From the NCBI GenBank assembly GCA_036850595.1, contig CM072154.1, forward strand, positions 11,725,330 to 11,789,329: a DNA stretch of 64,000 nucleotides, in the 5' to 3' direction. Position 1 is the first letter of the stretch, and each line of letters begins with the position of its first letter. A model generated the notes under the pieces. The model worked only from the letters and a program-made list of their open reading frames with translations. It searched no databases and was not told the DNA's origin. The DNA is from Rhyacichthys aspro. Its lineage: Eukaryota > Chordata > Actinopteri > Gobiiformes > Rhyacichthyidae. Shown here in pieces: positions 36,640-49,869 of this stretch. A program made the position numbers and the translations under genes.

Positions 36640-36945
36640 CCTTCAACAGGACTACATCTCCTTCTTTGACGTTAAAACCTCAGAAGTGAGACATATCTGT
36701 CCATTTTTCAACAACATTGTATCTAGGATACGCCTGTCCATCCCGATTAGACGTTCCCAGGACCCTTCCACATGGGATACATGCATCCACTTGACCAATG
36801 ACCAAGAAAATCCTCTTTCTTGGAGGTACTTTCCAACTGCTGCATTGACTGTGTCCAACCCCAGTTCCGTACAAGCTCCTAGTCCCTCGGTCTGACTGCA
36901 GGAGTTTAGCTGGGCCACGAATAGAGAAAAACCTTCTCAATGCAA
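36640..36945 (-). mobile_element. BEL/Pao-type retrotransposon integrase relic
   Basis: Minus-strand frames encode a fragment with RRFFSIRGPAKLLQSDRGT and, in a shifted frame, SHVEGSWERLIGMDRRIL. These match the integrase core of BEL/Pao LTR retrotransposons, around the DRGTNF aspartate and the HxGGxWER segment with the catalytic Glu. Frame disruption shows it is dead. LTRs were not found. Confidence 0.7.
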
Positions 36946-38514
36946 ACTGTCTGTGGACATGGTTTCAATCAGTTCAACGTGTACGTTGAGGATGTACGAG
37001 ACGACCGCTTGCTGGTTGCCATGGATACCTGCGACTTGTTGTCAGACAGTTGTGAAAGTTGCTGCGTTGTAGACGGTTGATCCTTAACGTCTGGCTGATG
37101 CTCTGGACCAACGTTTGGTTGTTGTTCTGCAGTGGCTTTATTTTGTTGCTCATCATCTTTAAAGGGTAACTCAACCCATGGTCAGATCTTAACTGGAGAC
37201 GAGTAGACAGAGGGGACGAGCTGAGGGCGAGGCTGATCAGGGGCCCACAGTGACTGATTGATTGACAGATGTCAGATTGAAGTTTCTTTGCAACGGAGCG
37301 GTCCCTCTTTATTCTCCTCTTTCACCTGAGCTGGGGGGACTTGGTTTATCTGTGGACACCGGGCCTGAGCCAGAGCAATTCAAAGCCCAGCAACAAAACC
37401 CAAAGCAGGGGCTGACGAGGCATTGTTAGAGAACGGGTGCAGTGATGGTAGAGTAACTTTGGCATGACGGCTCATTTAGGCTATGTACAAAGCATAGACC
37501 GATGAACTGTAAGAAATAAATAAACAATAATGATAATATAATAATAATAATAATAATTTAACAGCCGTTAAAAACACATGACCACAACAAACTAAGAACA
37601 AGTTGCTTACTCTGCAACGATACTTATTTTGCTCTATGTGTGTGCGTTGGTCATACTACGTTCACCATAGAGCAAAATAAGCCAGGTACCACATACAGTA
37701 CAAATAAAACTGTATGTTGACTGTCCATTCTAGTTTTACCCACACATGTGTCCTCAGTCCTGGATTAGAAGCACACCTGGCTAGCATTACTTCCCTTGTA
37801 CAGGTGTATATGGAGCGGCAGGTGTCTGCTGTGGCTAAGCCGCCGGAGCTGTTGGAGTTCTCCTCAGGGCTTCTTCAATTAAAGTCCCTGCTTCTCTCAG
37901 CAGCTCCGGGCATGATTTTGACATTTCTCCTGCACGAACGCTGTACTAAATTTGAAGCTTACCACTAAATAGATCGAGTTTCGTTGACACTAAAATTAAC
38001 ACCAATTTAAAGATGAATATCGTCACCTAGTCTATCGGAGTACATACACTAGCTCTCCACCGATCCATTATCGGGGATAGATCTGTCTTGACTTGCTGTG
38101 TAGTGTAACCAATCAGGTGTTAGCTCCGCCCACTGACTTTGATAGGTGAGGATGACAGATAAAATTAATTCATGGTGCACTACAGTTTAAGACCATGAAA
38201 TAATTAATTAAATGGTGAAATGAATATATATGTTTGTTTGTTGTTGTTTTTTTTGTTGTTTTTTTTTACATTAAATGAATAGTTTTTTATGAACTAATGG
38301 TACATTTAATTAATTAATGGTACATTTAATCAGTTAATGGCACATATAAGTCATTATTTAATGATGTATTTATTTATTTAATTTTGGCACTTTTAATCCT
38401 CCATAGCCGAGTAGTCGTCTTTTTACTGTGGTGAAAACATCTCTGTGACACAAGGCTTGCTTTTCTTGTTTTAATGGAGGTTTCTTGTGATGATGTTTTC
38501 TGTAAAAAGACATA
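36946..38514. other. Intergenic, possible flanks of the retroelement relic
   Basis: No gene recognised. A short (AAT)n tract occurs near 37540-37560. A pair of short inverted matches, around 37626-37635 and 37669-37680 (attttgctctatg against catagagcaaaat), could form a hairpin. Confidence 0.4.
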
Positions 38515-38865
38515 AGTTTTCCGAGGTACAAGCGTGAAGAGCCACTTGAGCAGTGCTTCTGAGTTACTATGGACTATTGCCGTGAGACTATATTAACCAT
38601 AGGAGCGAAAATACCTCGAAGATCCTCTATGACGAAGAGTGCTCACTATTCACTCTCCTCACTAGTTGTACAAAGATCTTTAATAAATACAAATATCTCA
38701 CTATCTATTTAACGCTGATTGTTTACCAGAATGAACGGTTTCTAACCATTTTTACCATGAAATAATCATATTTATGAACAACTATGAAAATTTGGTCTTA
38801 TCAAATTAAAGTAACTTGTTCATCTCATTACATTGTTCATGTCTTTAACCTAAAGACATCACATT
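38515..38865 (+). repeat. Interspersed repeat, copy B (pairs with 36089-36440)
   Basis: Second copy of the block described at 36089. It is preceded at 38451-38490 by a module also present at 31888-31925, suggesting that a longer composite repeat family was broken up in this region. Confidence 0.75.
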
Positions 38866-40198
38866 AAGATTATGGCATAAAGAGGTGTCGATTTAAAGTA
38901 GGGCTAAACAGATCTTGTTTAGACAAAGCATTAACAATAGATTATTTTCAGAAAAAAGATTAAACAATTAGAAACATGTTAATATAAATGCTGAAAATAC
39001 AGTTATATTTGTTTTCCTTACAGCAAACACTGTGATGTATGGAGTCAAAATGTAGCTGTTTTATTCACTTTTATTCTATTGCCATGGTTGGTCACATTTT
39101 TTTTTTTTTTAAATGGTTAATGGCTATTTGATGATTTCTAATATGATTTGTTGTCATAGCTATAATCAAATGATTTAGTAGCATCAAAATGAAAATGTAA
39201 TTCTCAGTTACATCCAGTACCAGTTAAATAAAAAAAGCAGCAACAAACTTGAGCCTTTCCGGGGACACAAAAACAGTCCATTCAAACAACCAGAAAAAGG
39301 CAAGGCTGTAAAGGACTACACCCAATTGTTGATGCAGGCATAAAGAGCTCATTCAGTCCCAAGGCAAACATATCATGAACCATCAGAGATCCTAAACAGA
39401 ACAAAAAGACTCTGACCACTCAGCAAACAACACATGAAGAAGATAAGACACAATAACCATATAGACTGCAAATTTTATAACAAATATCTGAACCCTGGCT
39501 TTATTAAACACAATTTTCTTTCATTATTCCATGTGACACTGCAGATAAGTTTGCAATATTCACTGCCTTAGTTATTAACTCAAAGAATTTCTCATACTTC
39601 ATTATGTGCAACAATAAAAAAGAAATGTTTCATCTCATCATAAAAATGACCGGGTTAAGTATATTAGTTTAGTTGTCCCTTTCACAGTCTTTGTTTTATC
39701 AACATGATAAACAGACAACAGGAGTTTTAAATTACAATTTTTCCTTCTGGCAAAACTTATATTTAGAGAATAAAAGGTTGCAAAGAAGGCATCAGGGCGT
39801 AAAGGTAGAAGATGTTGCATCCCTCATCCAAGTGACTTAAAACCTACATCCAGATGCCAGATTCTTTGAACTGAATATGTCTTGGATGACTGAGAATCTC
39901 CACAGACTTATATTTGTAGATACGTGCCGTGAATATAATAGGTGCATTCAGTAAAACAAAACGTTCCACACATAATTAAGTTTATCATCATCATGAATTT
40001 TGTGGCCTTGACTGAAAATACCATGACTCTATATCAGTGAGTTCATTTAAAAATGTATCAAAGTGTCATTGTGTGTGTGTCAGCAGGGTCACAGCACCTC
40101 GGGCTCAGGCTGCTCCCCCAAAAAACACACACCAGTTGGCTGCCATCTTGAGATCAGTCACATGACATATAAAGAACTCAGGAACAGAGTCTTGATTT
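38866..40198 (-). other. 3' flank / probable 3' UTR of the neurofascin-like gene
   Basis: AT-rich non-coding sequence downstream of the stop codon at 40199-40201. L1-family genes usually have long 3' UTRs, so much of this may be transcribed. No separate gene was found. Confidence 0.45.
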
Positions 40199-43100
40199 TC
40201 ATGCAAGGGAGTAGATAGTGTTCAGCTGTGAGTGAAGTTCAAGACCACCACCAAAGTCTAGCTCCCTGACATCTCTTCTGTTTCCTGTGTACTGGCCAAT
40301 GAATGAGCCATCCTCATTGAAAGGGATCTCGCCTCCTTCACTGTAGTCCACCAGACTGTCGTCACTGTCTGACCGCTTCATCATCGCCTCCAAAGATGGT
40401 TGACCTCTTTGAAGCCCTCTCTCTTCCTCTCTGGGTGAAAAAAGGTGCAAAAAATTTTGCACAGATCAACAGTGTGAAGAAATAACAGAGGGTTAATATT
40501 TGGAAATCAAATAAATATGAAACTTACCGTCTGGGATAAGGTAGAGTAGACAGACGTGTTATCCTACAAAATGAACATCCAGTGTAGGTAAAGTGGTATT
40601 ATATTGATATTAATATTTAAATAACTACAAGCACTTAAAATGTAAATAGTATTTGTCAATATTTAAGTTCCATACCTTTCAAGCGACCTGGAGTAGTACA
40701 GTATGAAAAGAACAGGGTTTGGGTTTAAAAAGGGCAGGTAAAAGTGAAAAAGACCATAAATAAAAAAAGGATAGTCAATGAGTTAAGTAACGTTATGACT
40801 GCTGTCATCACATTTGGTTTGTACCTGAGCAACAAGTCTACTATAGTTCCATCAATCAATGCACAGCTACAAACCAGACTGATGATGGATCAAATGAATC
40901 CAGAGTGTTAAAGAAATCTTCATTTTATCATTCACTATAATGTTATCACCATGCGGTGTTATGTGACTTTAAGACAGGTATGCAAATATTTGAATACATG
41001 TTTTAAAACATACATATTTGAGAACAGCTGACCTATAATCAAATGATCCTTCTTGGTCTTTATCATCCACTGGCTCCAGTGAAATATCTTTCTTTTCCCG
41101 TACTGGAATAAAACAGGCCCTATATTAACACTTACTGTACATGAATATACTGTAAAGAATATATAAAGAAGTGTTATATATGAAGAAATACTACTTTACC
41201 TGGGTATTTGCCCCCTCTGCTTCGCTTGATAAAACACACTATGAGTAAAATAAGCACAATAAGAGCCACAGCACACATTATCCCGATGAACCACCCCTGA
41301 GTGGTGATGTCCACCTGGTCCTGAGCATAAACTGAAAGTAGAAAGGCAAAGTCTCTCAGTGGATGTCTTCTGTTTAACACTTTATCATCACCAAAGGTTG
41401 GTTGAATGTTTAATTACTTTCTGTGGTGTAGTGGGGTGACTCCTCTGTATGCCATTCCCCTAACCCAATCTGGGTGCGAGCTGCCACAGAGAACCTGTAT
41501 CGTGTGTAGCGGTCAAAACGCCGGACTGAGAAGCTTGTTACATTTGGAGGGAACTCCTCAACCCGCAGCTCCTCACCTCTGGTGGCATTCACTGAGGAGA
41601 GTGTGGACATTTCAGTGGGCAATGAGAACTCTTATTGCTGCTTGAGTGCACACAACTACTTTTTAAGTGCTGTACCTGCCTGAGATTGCCTTCTTAAGTG
41701 TTTGATACCCTCTTGTAACACTCAGTACTGTGGTAGAGATCTTTTTAATGATTGTGGCTCTTATGTAAAAGTGCACCATTATGTGCTGGAAGAAAATGTT
41801 ATGTGATAATGTGTAATTTGAGTGTACTGTACTATACTGTACTTTACTGTATATACTGCCACGTACTGTAGCTTTCTATTTAGGAGTCAAGCAGTAACTT
41901 GAAAGTGCATGAAGGCACTGAAAAGGTTTTACAGGGTGGTGTACCTGTCTGATACTTAAGGGAATATCCAGTGATTATTCCATTGGGTTCTGCTGGAAGG
42001 TCCCAGTCGACATAAATACTGTCCAGATGACGCTGTTGGATCCGGAAGGATGACGGAACAGATGGCACTGACAGAAAGCAGCAGGCGATAATAAACATAA
42101 TAAACATTGCACAGAAATGCATACATTAATCTGAGTTGTTTGTGATAAAAAAAACAGAATAGAATCCCCTTTTTCTTACTTACCTCCTTCAGGCGTTGAG
42201 AAGTGGATGTAATTACTGGTCGGCCCTTCGTAGCGATTGTTTGCCACCACTATGTACATCTTGTAGTTGCTATAGGGAATGAGCCCCGTAAGAACTCCAG
42301 AGGGTTCAGGACTGTCATCTGGAAATGCTTGGGACTGCATGCCTCTGTTGACTCTCAGCCACCTCAGCTGACTGCTGTCCCTCCAGTAATAAACCTGATG
42401 TATGTGAAGAACACTGGGCAGTTTATTTAATCCAAGTATGTGGTAGATATTTCCTGGGGTTAATGCTTACCACAGAAGATAAGATAAGTCAACACACCTT
42501 GTATTCTTTCAATTCTCCCATTAAAGAGCTCCGGTCCACTGGGTCCCAGTGCAAAGTCACCTGGGTGTTTTCAATGTCAGACACTCTTAAGTTCAAGGGA
42601 GCAGCTATAGGGCCTGGAGGGGCAAAGAGGGGGTATAATAATGTGTTTCAAAGATACTAGTGTTTTTCCATGACTGCCAACCAACTAACCAATGACGCAA
42701 TAAATAACCCTGTCAGAATATACTGTTATACAATCATTGGATACATACGGTCTTCCCCTGAGTAGCCAATGACAACAGGTGACTCCGGTCCCAGCCCAAA
42801 GTCATTAACAGCCTGGATTTTCAGTTCATATGGAGTAAAAGTATCTGCATCATAGATGTAGTATTTTAGCCATTTGGTAGTGGCGTTCTTCCATTCCTCT
42901 CGGGAATCCCTCCTTCTCCACCAGACCAAATACTTGAGGTGAGGGCCATTCCACTCTCTGTAAGACAAAGGCTGAACACGATATCAGGATGAAAGATGTC
43001 ATATTTAGAATTTAAACTATTAAAATACAAACATTTAGGTCTTAATACTGCACCTCCCAGCTGATCTGCATGTTATTCCTCCAAGTGCCTACACCTTTTA

Positions 43101-46100
43101 GATTCTTTGGGATAACATCTGGGGCTGTAATGAAAAGTCATCATCAATCATTTTTGTCACCCAGTTAATTTTGAACACAAAATAATGCTTAGTGAAAGAG
43201 ATGAAACCTCAATCCATAAAGTTGACACAAATCTAAAGTGATATCAATACTGACAATATTGTAAGTATTAAAAGCATTAAACTTACGTGCTCCACTGCTC
43301 TGGAAACGTGTGGATGGACGACTTGGGCGACTCGGTCCAATTTCATTGACAGCAATGACCCGAAACTCATAGTATGTAAACGGAATGAGATGCAGAATAA
43401 CAGAGTTGAGGTTTCCTGGATAGGATGACAGATTTCTCCACTTCCAAGGCAACCAGTCATCATCATCATACTGCACAAAATACTCTGCAGAAGTTGTTTT
43501 TTTTGTCAATGAATTAATCAAAATAATTGAATCCATTTAAAGTTCAGAGAGCATAGTGCAGAGTTCACTATGTATAGTTCTGACCTGTAACTGGACTGTG
43601 GTTACTGTCTCCTGGCACCCAGGTGAGTCTTACAGTACGTTCATATGGATCTGAGAGCTGCAGGTCAGTCGGAGGATCAGGACGGTCTGCAGACATAAGG
43701 CATGCCCAGTTTAAAACACAATTCTATTATTGACAGATTGTAATAAAAACATATCCTACCCATGACCAATAGGTGTGCTGAAGCAGACTTTTGGTCCAGT
43801 TCACTTTTGGCTATGCAGGTATAATTCCCCTCATCACCTCTGTTGACATTGGTGATGAGCAAATTTGAATCATCCAAGTTAAATCTGGAAAAGGCATGGA
43901 CCCCATGAAAAGTGATGTAACAATAGTTTTACAATTAGTAATAAAAAAACATTACATTACTCAGGCTCACCTCCAGCCTAAGGTGATGTGCCTTTTGTCT
44001 TTCATCCAGGTAGTTGTGGCAGGTGTGCTGGCATCAGATTTAACAATACACTCAAAGATCACATCAGTTCCACGTATTACTTTCATATTCTGGGGTTTTG
44101 TGACAATTAAAGTAGGCTCTATGATGGCAGATATGAACAGGATTTGTGATTAAAAACATATGTGTGTCATGTCAAATATTATATAAATATTATCCTTACC
44201 TTTGACCTCTACTTGCACTTGACTCTCATCTCTTCCAGCAATGTTACTCACAACACAGAGGTAAGTTCCCTGGTCCTCCATGTGTATGCGTCTAATCTCC
44301 AGAGTCCCATTTCTGTGTGTCTTAAAACGATTTCCTTCAAGATTCCCTTGTCCGTATTTTGACCTTCACATACACAGACAATATTAAGTGTACACTACAA
44401 AACCATAGCACAGGTTAGTAGTTGTTTATGAAAGTGTCAAATGTTCTTACCATCGTAACTCAGGCAATGGAGATCCAAAATAGCGACAATCTAAAAAGGT
44501 ACGACTGCCCTCTATCACCTTAATGTGCTCATTCCTGGGGCTAACAATATGTGGTGTGGCATCTAAATATACAGAGATGGACAACATCTGTGTTAGAAAC
44601 TCTTCAGTTATATTTAACAGTCTTTACATTACAGCACGCACCAAAAAAATATCACTAATACTAACAACATATCCCCTCAAACCAACCTGTAAGTAGAGCC
44701 TGTGATGACTGATTATATATGAATATTTACTTACGCAGTACGTTGACAAAAGCGTTGGCCAGGAGGTAGCCATACTCATTTGAAGCATTACATTGATACA
44801 CAGCAGTGTTTTCTACTGTTACACTGCGGAAAATGAGTGTGTCTCCTGATACCTCTCTGTTGGGCTGATGGGTGGCAACTGTATAAAATACATTTAATAA
44901 ATAGAGAATTAGCAATAACATAGATATTCACGATAACTTAAATGGATTTTCATTTGAAATATACATTCAATGGGTTCTCCATTTATGAACCATTCAATAG
45001 TAGGGCGAGGGGCGCCATCTGATCGACACACTAAGCGTCCATTTTCCTCAGGTGCCAAGATCAAGTTTGTGGGTTTCTCCACCCAGAAAGGAGCCGCTAT
45101 TAAATACAATGTATATCAGTAATATACTCTATTGCTTTGTATGTATCAAAAGGAAAAGTACAAAAGCAGGCTTACCTTTGACCCTTACAGTTATGGTGTG
45201 CTCAATATATCCAATTTTATTGGTTGCTCTGCAAATGTATTCACCAGCATCTTCAAAAGCAGCCTTTGGGATTTGAATCATCTTGTTGAAGTTCTTTACT
45301 TTCATCCGTGAAGTCAACCCCAGATTCTCACCATCTTTGGTCCATGTAATGCGGGGAGTTGGCCTAGATAAGAACATACAATACAAGACATTATTATTAT
45401 TATTCAAGGGCTAACACCAGAAGAGGACACAATAGCAATGGAAAAAGGAAGGACCACATACATTCCTGCAGCAATGCACTCCAAGAGCAGTTCCTCCCCC
45501 TGCAGGACCAGTATAGAGCTGGAAGAGCCTGAGGGAGACAGCCAGGTGGGGGCAGCCTCTGCCAGTGAACGAGCTACACACAGGAGCAGATAACAGCTAC
45601 ACATTTTCTAACTGTTTCTAGTCTGTGTGACAGTTTAAAAAAAGTCATATTTAGCTAAGCACACACACTCACCACACTTAGTAAGCAAAGCTGAAGCGAA
45701 ATAAGGAGTCTGAAATAAAACAGTGTGTTCAGTATTTAAAGATGTTAGGGGCAGAATGAATCACAAAAAAGGTCAAAGCATGGTGTATAGTATATATAAC
45801 ATTATTCTGTGCAAAAACATTCATGCATAGTTAATGGATTCAAATTTAAAAAAAAAAAAATTGATATTACATACATTGATAGAAAGTAAGTGCATTTGCC
45901 TTTTGTACTCATTTTTAGTTTATTATTACTAAAGCTATTATATAAATGCTGCAGAAAGAAAGCTTTCTGAAAGGTTACATAGGAGCAAAAAAATCAAATT
46001 AAATGAACACCAGTATGTGCAGGGTAATACTCACTTACAAGTACCTTTACAACAACAGGCATTTTCTGCTGAATGATATTCTTGTAAGGAAAGCGTGTGT

Positions 46101-47208
46101 TACAGCAGAAATCAGAAATCGAATCGTTAAACAAAACATTTGAGAAGTACAGGTCTCCATTGACTCCCATTGACACCCTACGGTCCTGTTGCACAGGCTG
46201 CATGGTAGGGAACGCAGTCTGAACGGGCCAGTTGAATGGTCTGGCATATGAGCCTGGAGTAGAATAAATTATCATTGAAAACTTTCTGCTTGGTCTTACA
46301 TAAATCTGTCAAAAGATTTATCAATTAATTGTCCTTCAGTAACAATTGTGCTCACAGCTTTTCATCCAGTACGTTTCAGGTTTAGGTGGGCCTGGTGGAG
46401 GGTCACATGGTAAGACCACAGGTAAACCAGCACTGACCACCACAGGCTCCTGGATCTCCCTTGGCCAGACAGGGGCTCCTAAAAGATGAACAAGTGTGGT
46501 TTTATAGTGCTAAGAAATAACTATAAACCCTATTAGATATATTTCTAAAGAAACAAAAAAATTTGCATGTGACAAGGAATACTACAATGCTATAAACATA
46601 CAGTATGTAAATAAATAAAACTAACTAAAAATAAAATAAAGCATGCAAAAATTATTAGTGCTGAAATGCCTACTGTCTCCAAAGAGATTACAGTAGTTTA
46701 ACTTACTGTATAGCAGAAGTCGAATTTTGTTGGAATATGCAGATCCATACTGATTAGAAGCGATGCACTGATACTCTGCTTCATACTGTTCTGGATTGTT
46801 CTTGGCATAAATATCCAGCGTCCCTGAGCGCCTGCGCATCGACGTCTGGGAATCACGTGCCACGTTGAAATATCTCCCATTGCGTCTCCATGAGAAACTT
46901 GAGAAGACAGAAAAGTCCATCAAAAATGCTTTTATTACAAAGTTTCTTTAAGCTTGCATTTGCTCTTACATGGGATGAGGGTTTCCTTTGGCTTCACATT
47001 CTATGACCATTGTCTCTTTAGGGTCAACAATATGCTCCTTCGGAGACTGCTTGATAATGGTTGGAGGCTGTCTGACTACAGATAGGAAAAACAAAACAGC
47101 TTAGTACAATTTTTTTTTTGCAAGACATATTTCTGATTTACCTTCTAAAGGGACATCAAAAGCCCAAACATGCATCCAGAAAAGCAGCAAAAGAACTGGT
47201 GTCTTCAT
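40199..47208 (-). CDS. nfasc: L1-family cell adhesion molecule, neurofascin-like
   Basis: Twenty-six coding exons were read on the minus strand, from 47208-47142 to 40430-40199. They sum to 3525 nt (1174 aa), in frame. Order: signal peptide (MKTPVLLLLFWMHVWA), six Ig domains, four fibronectin III domains, one transmembrane helix after QVDITTQGW (exon 41331-41200), and a cytoplasmic tail with ankyrin-binding FIGQY at about residues 1141-1145. The tail ends in YSLA, as neurofascin does; NrCAM ends in SFV. FIKRSRGGKYP after the membrane and the MRRRSGTL segment in Ig1 also favour neurofascin. Some Ig segments (YQCNASNEYGYLLANAF) are closer to NrCAM. A 12-nt micro-exon encodes RSLE. Unusual points: about 17 extra residues in Ig2 and a diverged stretch between FIGQY and YSLA. 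It acts at axon initial segments and nodes in other vertebrates. A divergent fish L1-family paralogue remains possible, since pnpla8 lies next door, as it does beside NRCAM in human. Confidence 0.85.
40676..40687 (-). other. nfasc: 12-nt RSLE micro-exon
   Basis: Reads GTCGCTTGAAAG between acceptor ctccag and donor gtatg. With flanking codons split as TAT AG|G it gives Tyr-Arg-Ser-Leu-Glu, the YRSL endocytosis (AP-2) motif known from the neuron-specific mini-exon of L1-family proteins. Skipping keeps the frame. Confidence 0.85.
41200..41331 (-). other. nfasc: Transmembrane exon of the neurofascin-like gene
   Basis: Encodes DITTQGWFIGIMCAVAL, the rest of a roughly 23-residue hydrophobic helix, and the stop-transfer sequence KRSRGGKYP. 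No fifth FNIII or mucin-like (PAT) exon was recognised between this and the fourth FNIII domain. The interval 41331-41418 is too short for one, so this gene resembles short neurofascin forms. Confidence 0.75.
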
Positions 47209-49869
47209 CTTTACAAGTCATAGGATCAAGACATAATTTCCCAGTGAGATTTCAACTGCTAACACACAAAAACGGAACAATTATTTAACCATCTTTCATC
47301 ATTTTTTCCCTTATTCTTCTTGATGCAGTCATGACCCCAGACCAACACTGGCATCTATAACTCTGCACTAATGTTAAAGCAGGTCTGTTACCATGTCTTT
47401 GGTCAACCAAGAACAGAACAAGCAATGCTTTATGTAACAGTATAATCACAGGACCATATCTGGGAAGACAATAGCATTTTAAGCACCCACCTCTCCTACA
47501 AAGTCAAATCAGGACTCCTTTCTCCTCATTATCTCTGTTGTTAACTCCAGTTTCATTTTCCCCAAAAAATTATTCCTCTTGGTGTAAAAAAGCAATTAGT
47601 AGCAGTCCTTCGAATGCCAGGTCAGGAACCCTAGAAGAGTCGAAACATTTCATTAACAGAGTTTCTGTCTGTCCCTGCCACTCACATACTGCCCACCCTT
47701 CCCATGAATAATGAATGTGCCTCATACACCACCTACAACGTACCAGTGTTGTTGACTCTCACAAGGCAAACACAGACTTTAACTTTGTCTACATAACAAA
47801 TACTGTACAGTGCCATTATAGATATGAAAAAAATTTATTGATTTAAAATGAACAATAATGAATAAATTAGGGTGATTTTCTGTGACGGTCATACACAACA
47901 ACTTGTGGAGCATTTGTTGGTTTTGATGACATCACTTTGTGGGCCTATTGTGGAACACTGTATGAAAGCAGTGTTTGTCTCTGTCGTATGAATATTACAT
48001 GCAAGTCACATGCTTCTATTGATGGGAAATGATGGGAAAACTGCTTTGAGAAAATCCTTGAAGTCATTTCCTTTAGATAACCTTCAAAGTAGGAGGCACA
48101 TTTTTCTCCTACTTGAAGGAATCAAATTTTTTTTTTTTTACAGAGGGTGCCAATAAAGCTGAAATTATTGTGGTAAAATTCATTTCAAATATTTTAATTC
48201 AATACATTCTTTACAGCCATCAGATGGACTTTGTATTTAAAGTTTTGACCAAAGCTTGATGTTGGCACTTATCATCTTCTCTGCATTATCATATGGACAC
48301 ATCACAACAAGACTCTCACATCGACAGAGGGGTGCATAAAGCCTCTTGGTTTTTAGAATGGGGTTTTCTCTATATGTACACTCGAGAGCAGCAGGCTTGT
48401 CAGTGAGCAGTGATCAGTGCCATGCACCAGATTGCACAGTCAAGAGGCAGAAAGGCAGACAGAGCTGGCTCAGTGACGACAAGAAGGTCTCTATGCTCGA
48501 GGGTCTCCTTTGGCACATGTAATCAAGCCCTGGATGAAAACAGATGGCCTGTAGGAGGGAGCTTTTAACAACACAAGCTGCTTGTTGACACTCGCATCAC
48601 CTATCCTTCGTACTATGACGTCACACTGTCGTAGTTGAAGGAGTACTCAATGTACTACACTAACTCATCCACAGTGACCGATCAAAACATTGTTGAGCAC
48701 AGTTCAATCACATTCAGGGTAAGGTGGACAAATGTGATAATGCTATTTAGGTAAAAGATTTTCAAAATGGCTTCCCAGTAGACATACCGTAATATGTATG
48801 AATCTGTTTATAATAATAATAATAATATTTAAATACGTTGTTTCACATGGGCTGTGGCAATATCAGTCACATAAAGTGTTCTGGTTCTATTTTAATGCTT
48901 GTAACATTACTAAAGCTGAAGTCTTACCTTAGTTTTTTCTGTACTTTGATCCTTTTCTGTTTGGCAGGACATAGATTCTCATCTTTAGCTGGTCCACTCT
49001 TGATCAGTGCAGCAACTATTGTACTGTAGCCTGATTTGTCACTCTGTCTTCCTAGGGCAAGTATAACAGTCAAAACTCGTGCAGCCCATCAGACTCGCTG
49101 CCCCACGCCTCGGTCACACGGCTGGCTAACAGACCCTTGGTGCCTGTCATAATAAATCCATTGTGAAATCCACACATAAGTAACGTCATCTTCATTGTTA
49201 TGGCATAATGGGTATAACAAAAGTGAATCATTATATTCTTTAACACTCACTTCTGGCATATCATACAGCTACTTTATGGTGGAAATCAAGACATGTTTGA
49301 GAAATATATAATTTGCTTTTTTTGATGTATAAATGAGATGGGGGGGTGGGTACTGACATTGTATCTTTGCTCTGGCTGGCACAAACGCACACTCTCTGCA
49401 CAAAGGGCCTTTGTCCAGCACAATCTATTGTGAATAATAAGGATACAGCCTCCAGACACATATAAAGGGAAACTTAACCCCTCACAAACAAATAATTGGA
49501 TGACATTCTGCCACAGATAAAGCCTTACATCATTCAATGGTGATGAAAGGGTAATGATACAGAAACAATATCATTTGAAAACACCATACAAAACAGACTT
49601 ATACAAGCAAATATTGGATGTGAACATTTCCCAACATTTATTGTGGTATGTAGAGAATAATGTGACATAAATACTTAAAAAACAACAAAAGTATACAATG
49701 TATGTATATAATACATCCCTGATTTTGTAATAAATTAAATATGTTCTATACTAACAATTTTAACCAGTAACATTGTTATAGACTACATAAAGACTATTTC
49801 TTATTCTGTGAATTCTTTCACTTTCCAGTGTTTATTTGTTGCATGGGTGGAGTTTCTGGGTGTATCTAC
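47209..49869. other. Intergenic between neurofascin-like gene and pnpla8
   Basis: Holds the 5' flank (and probably untranslated exons) of the neurofascin-like gene and the 3' flank of pnpla8. No protein gene or clear mobile element was recognised. Short (AAT)n occurs near 48812-48828. Confidence 0.5.
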
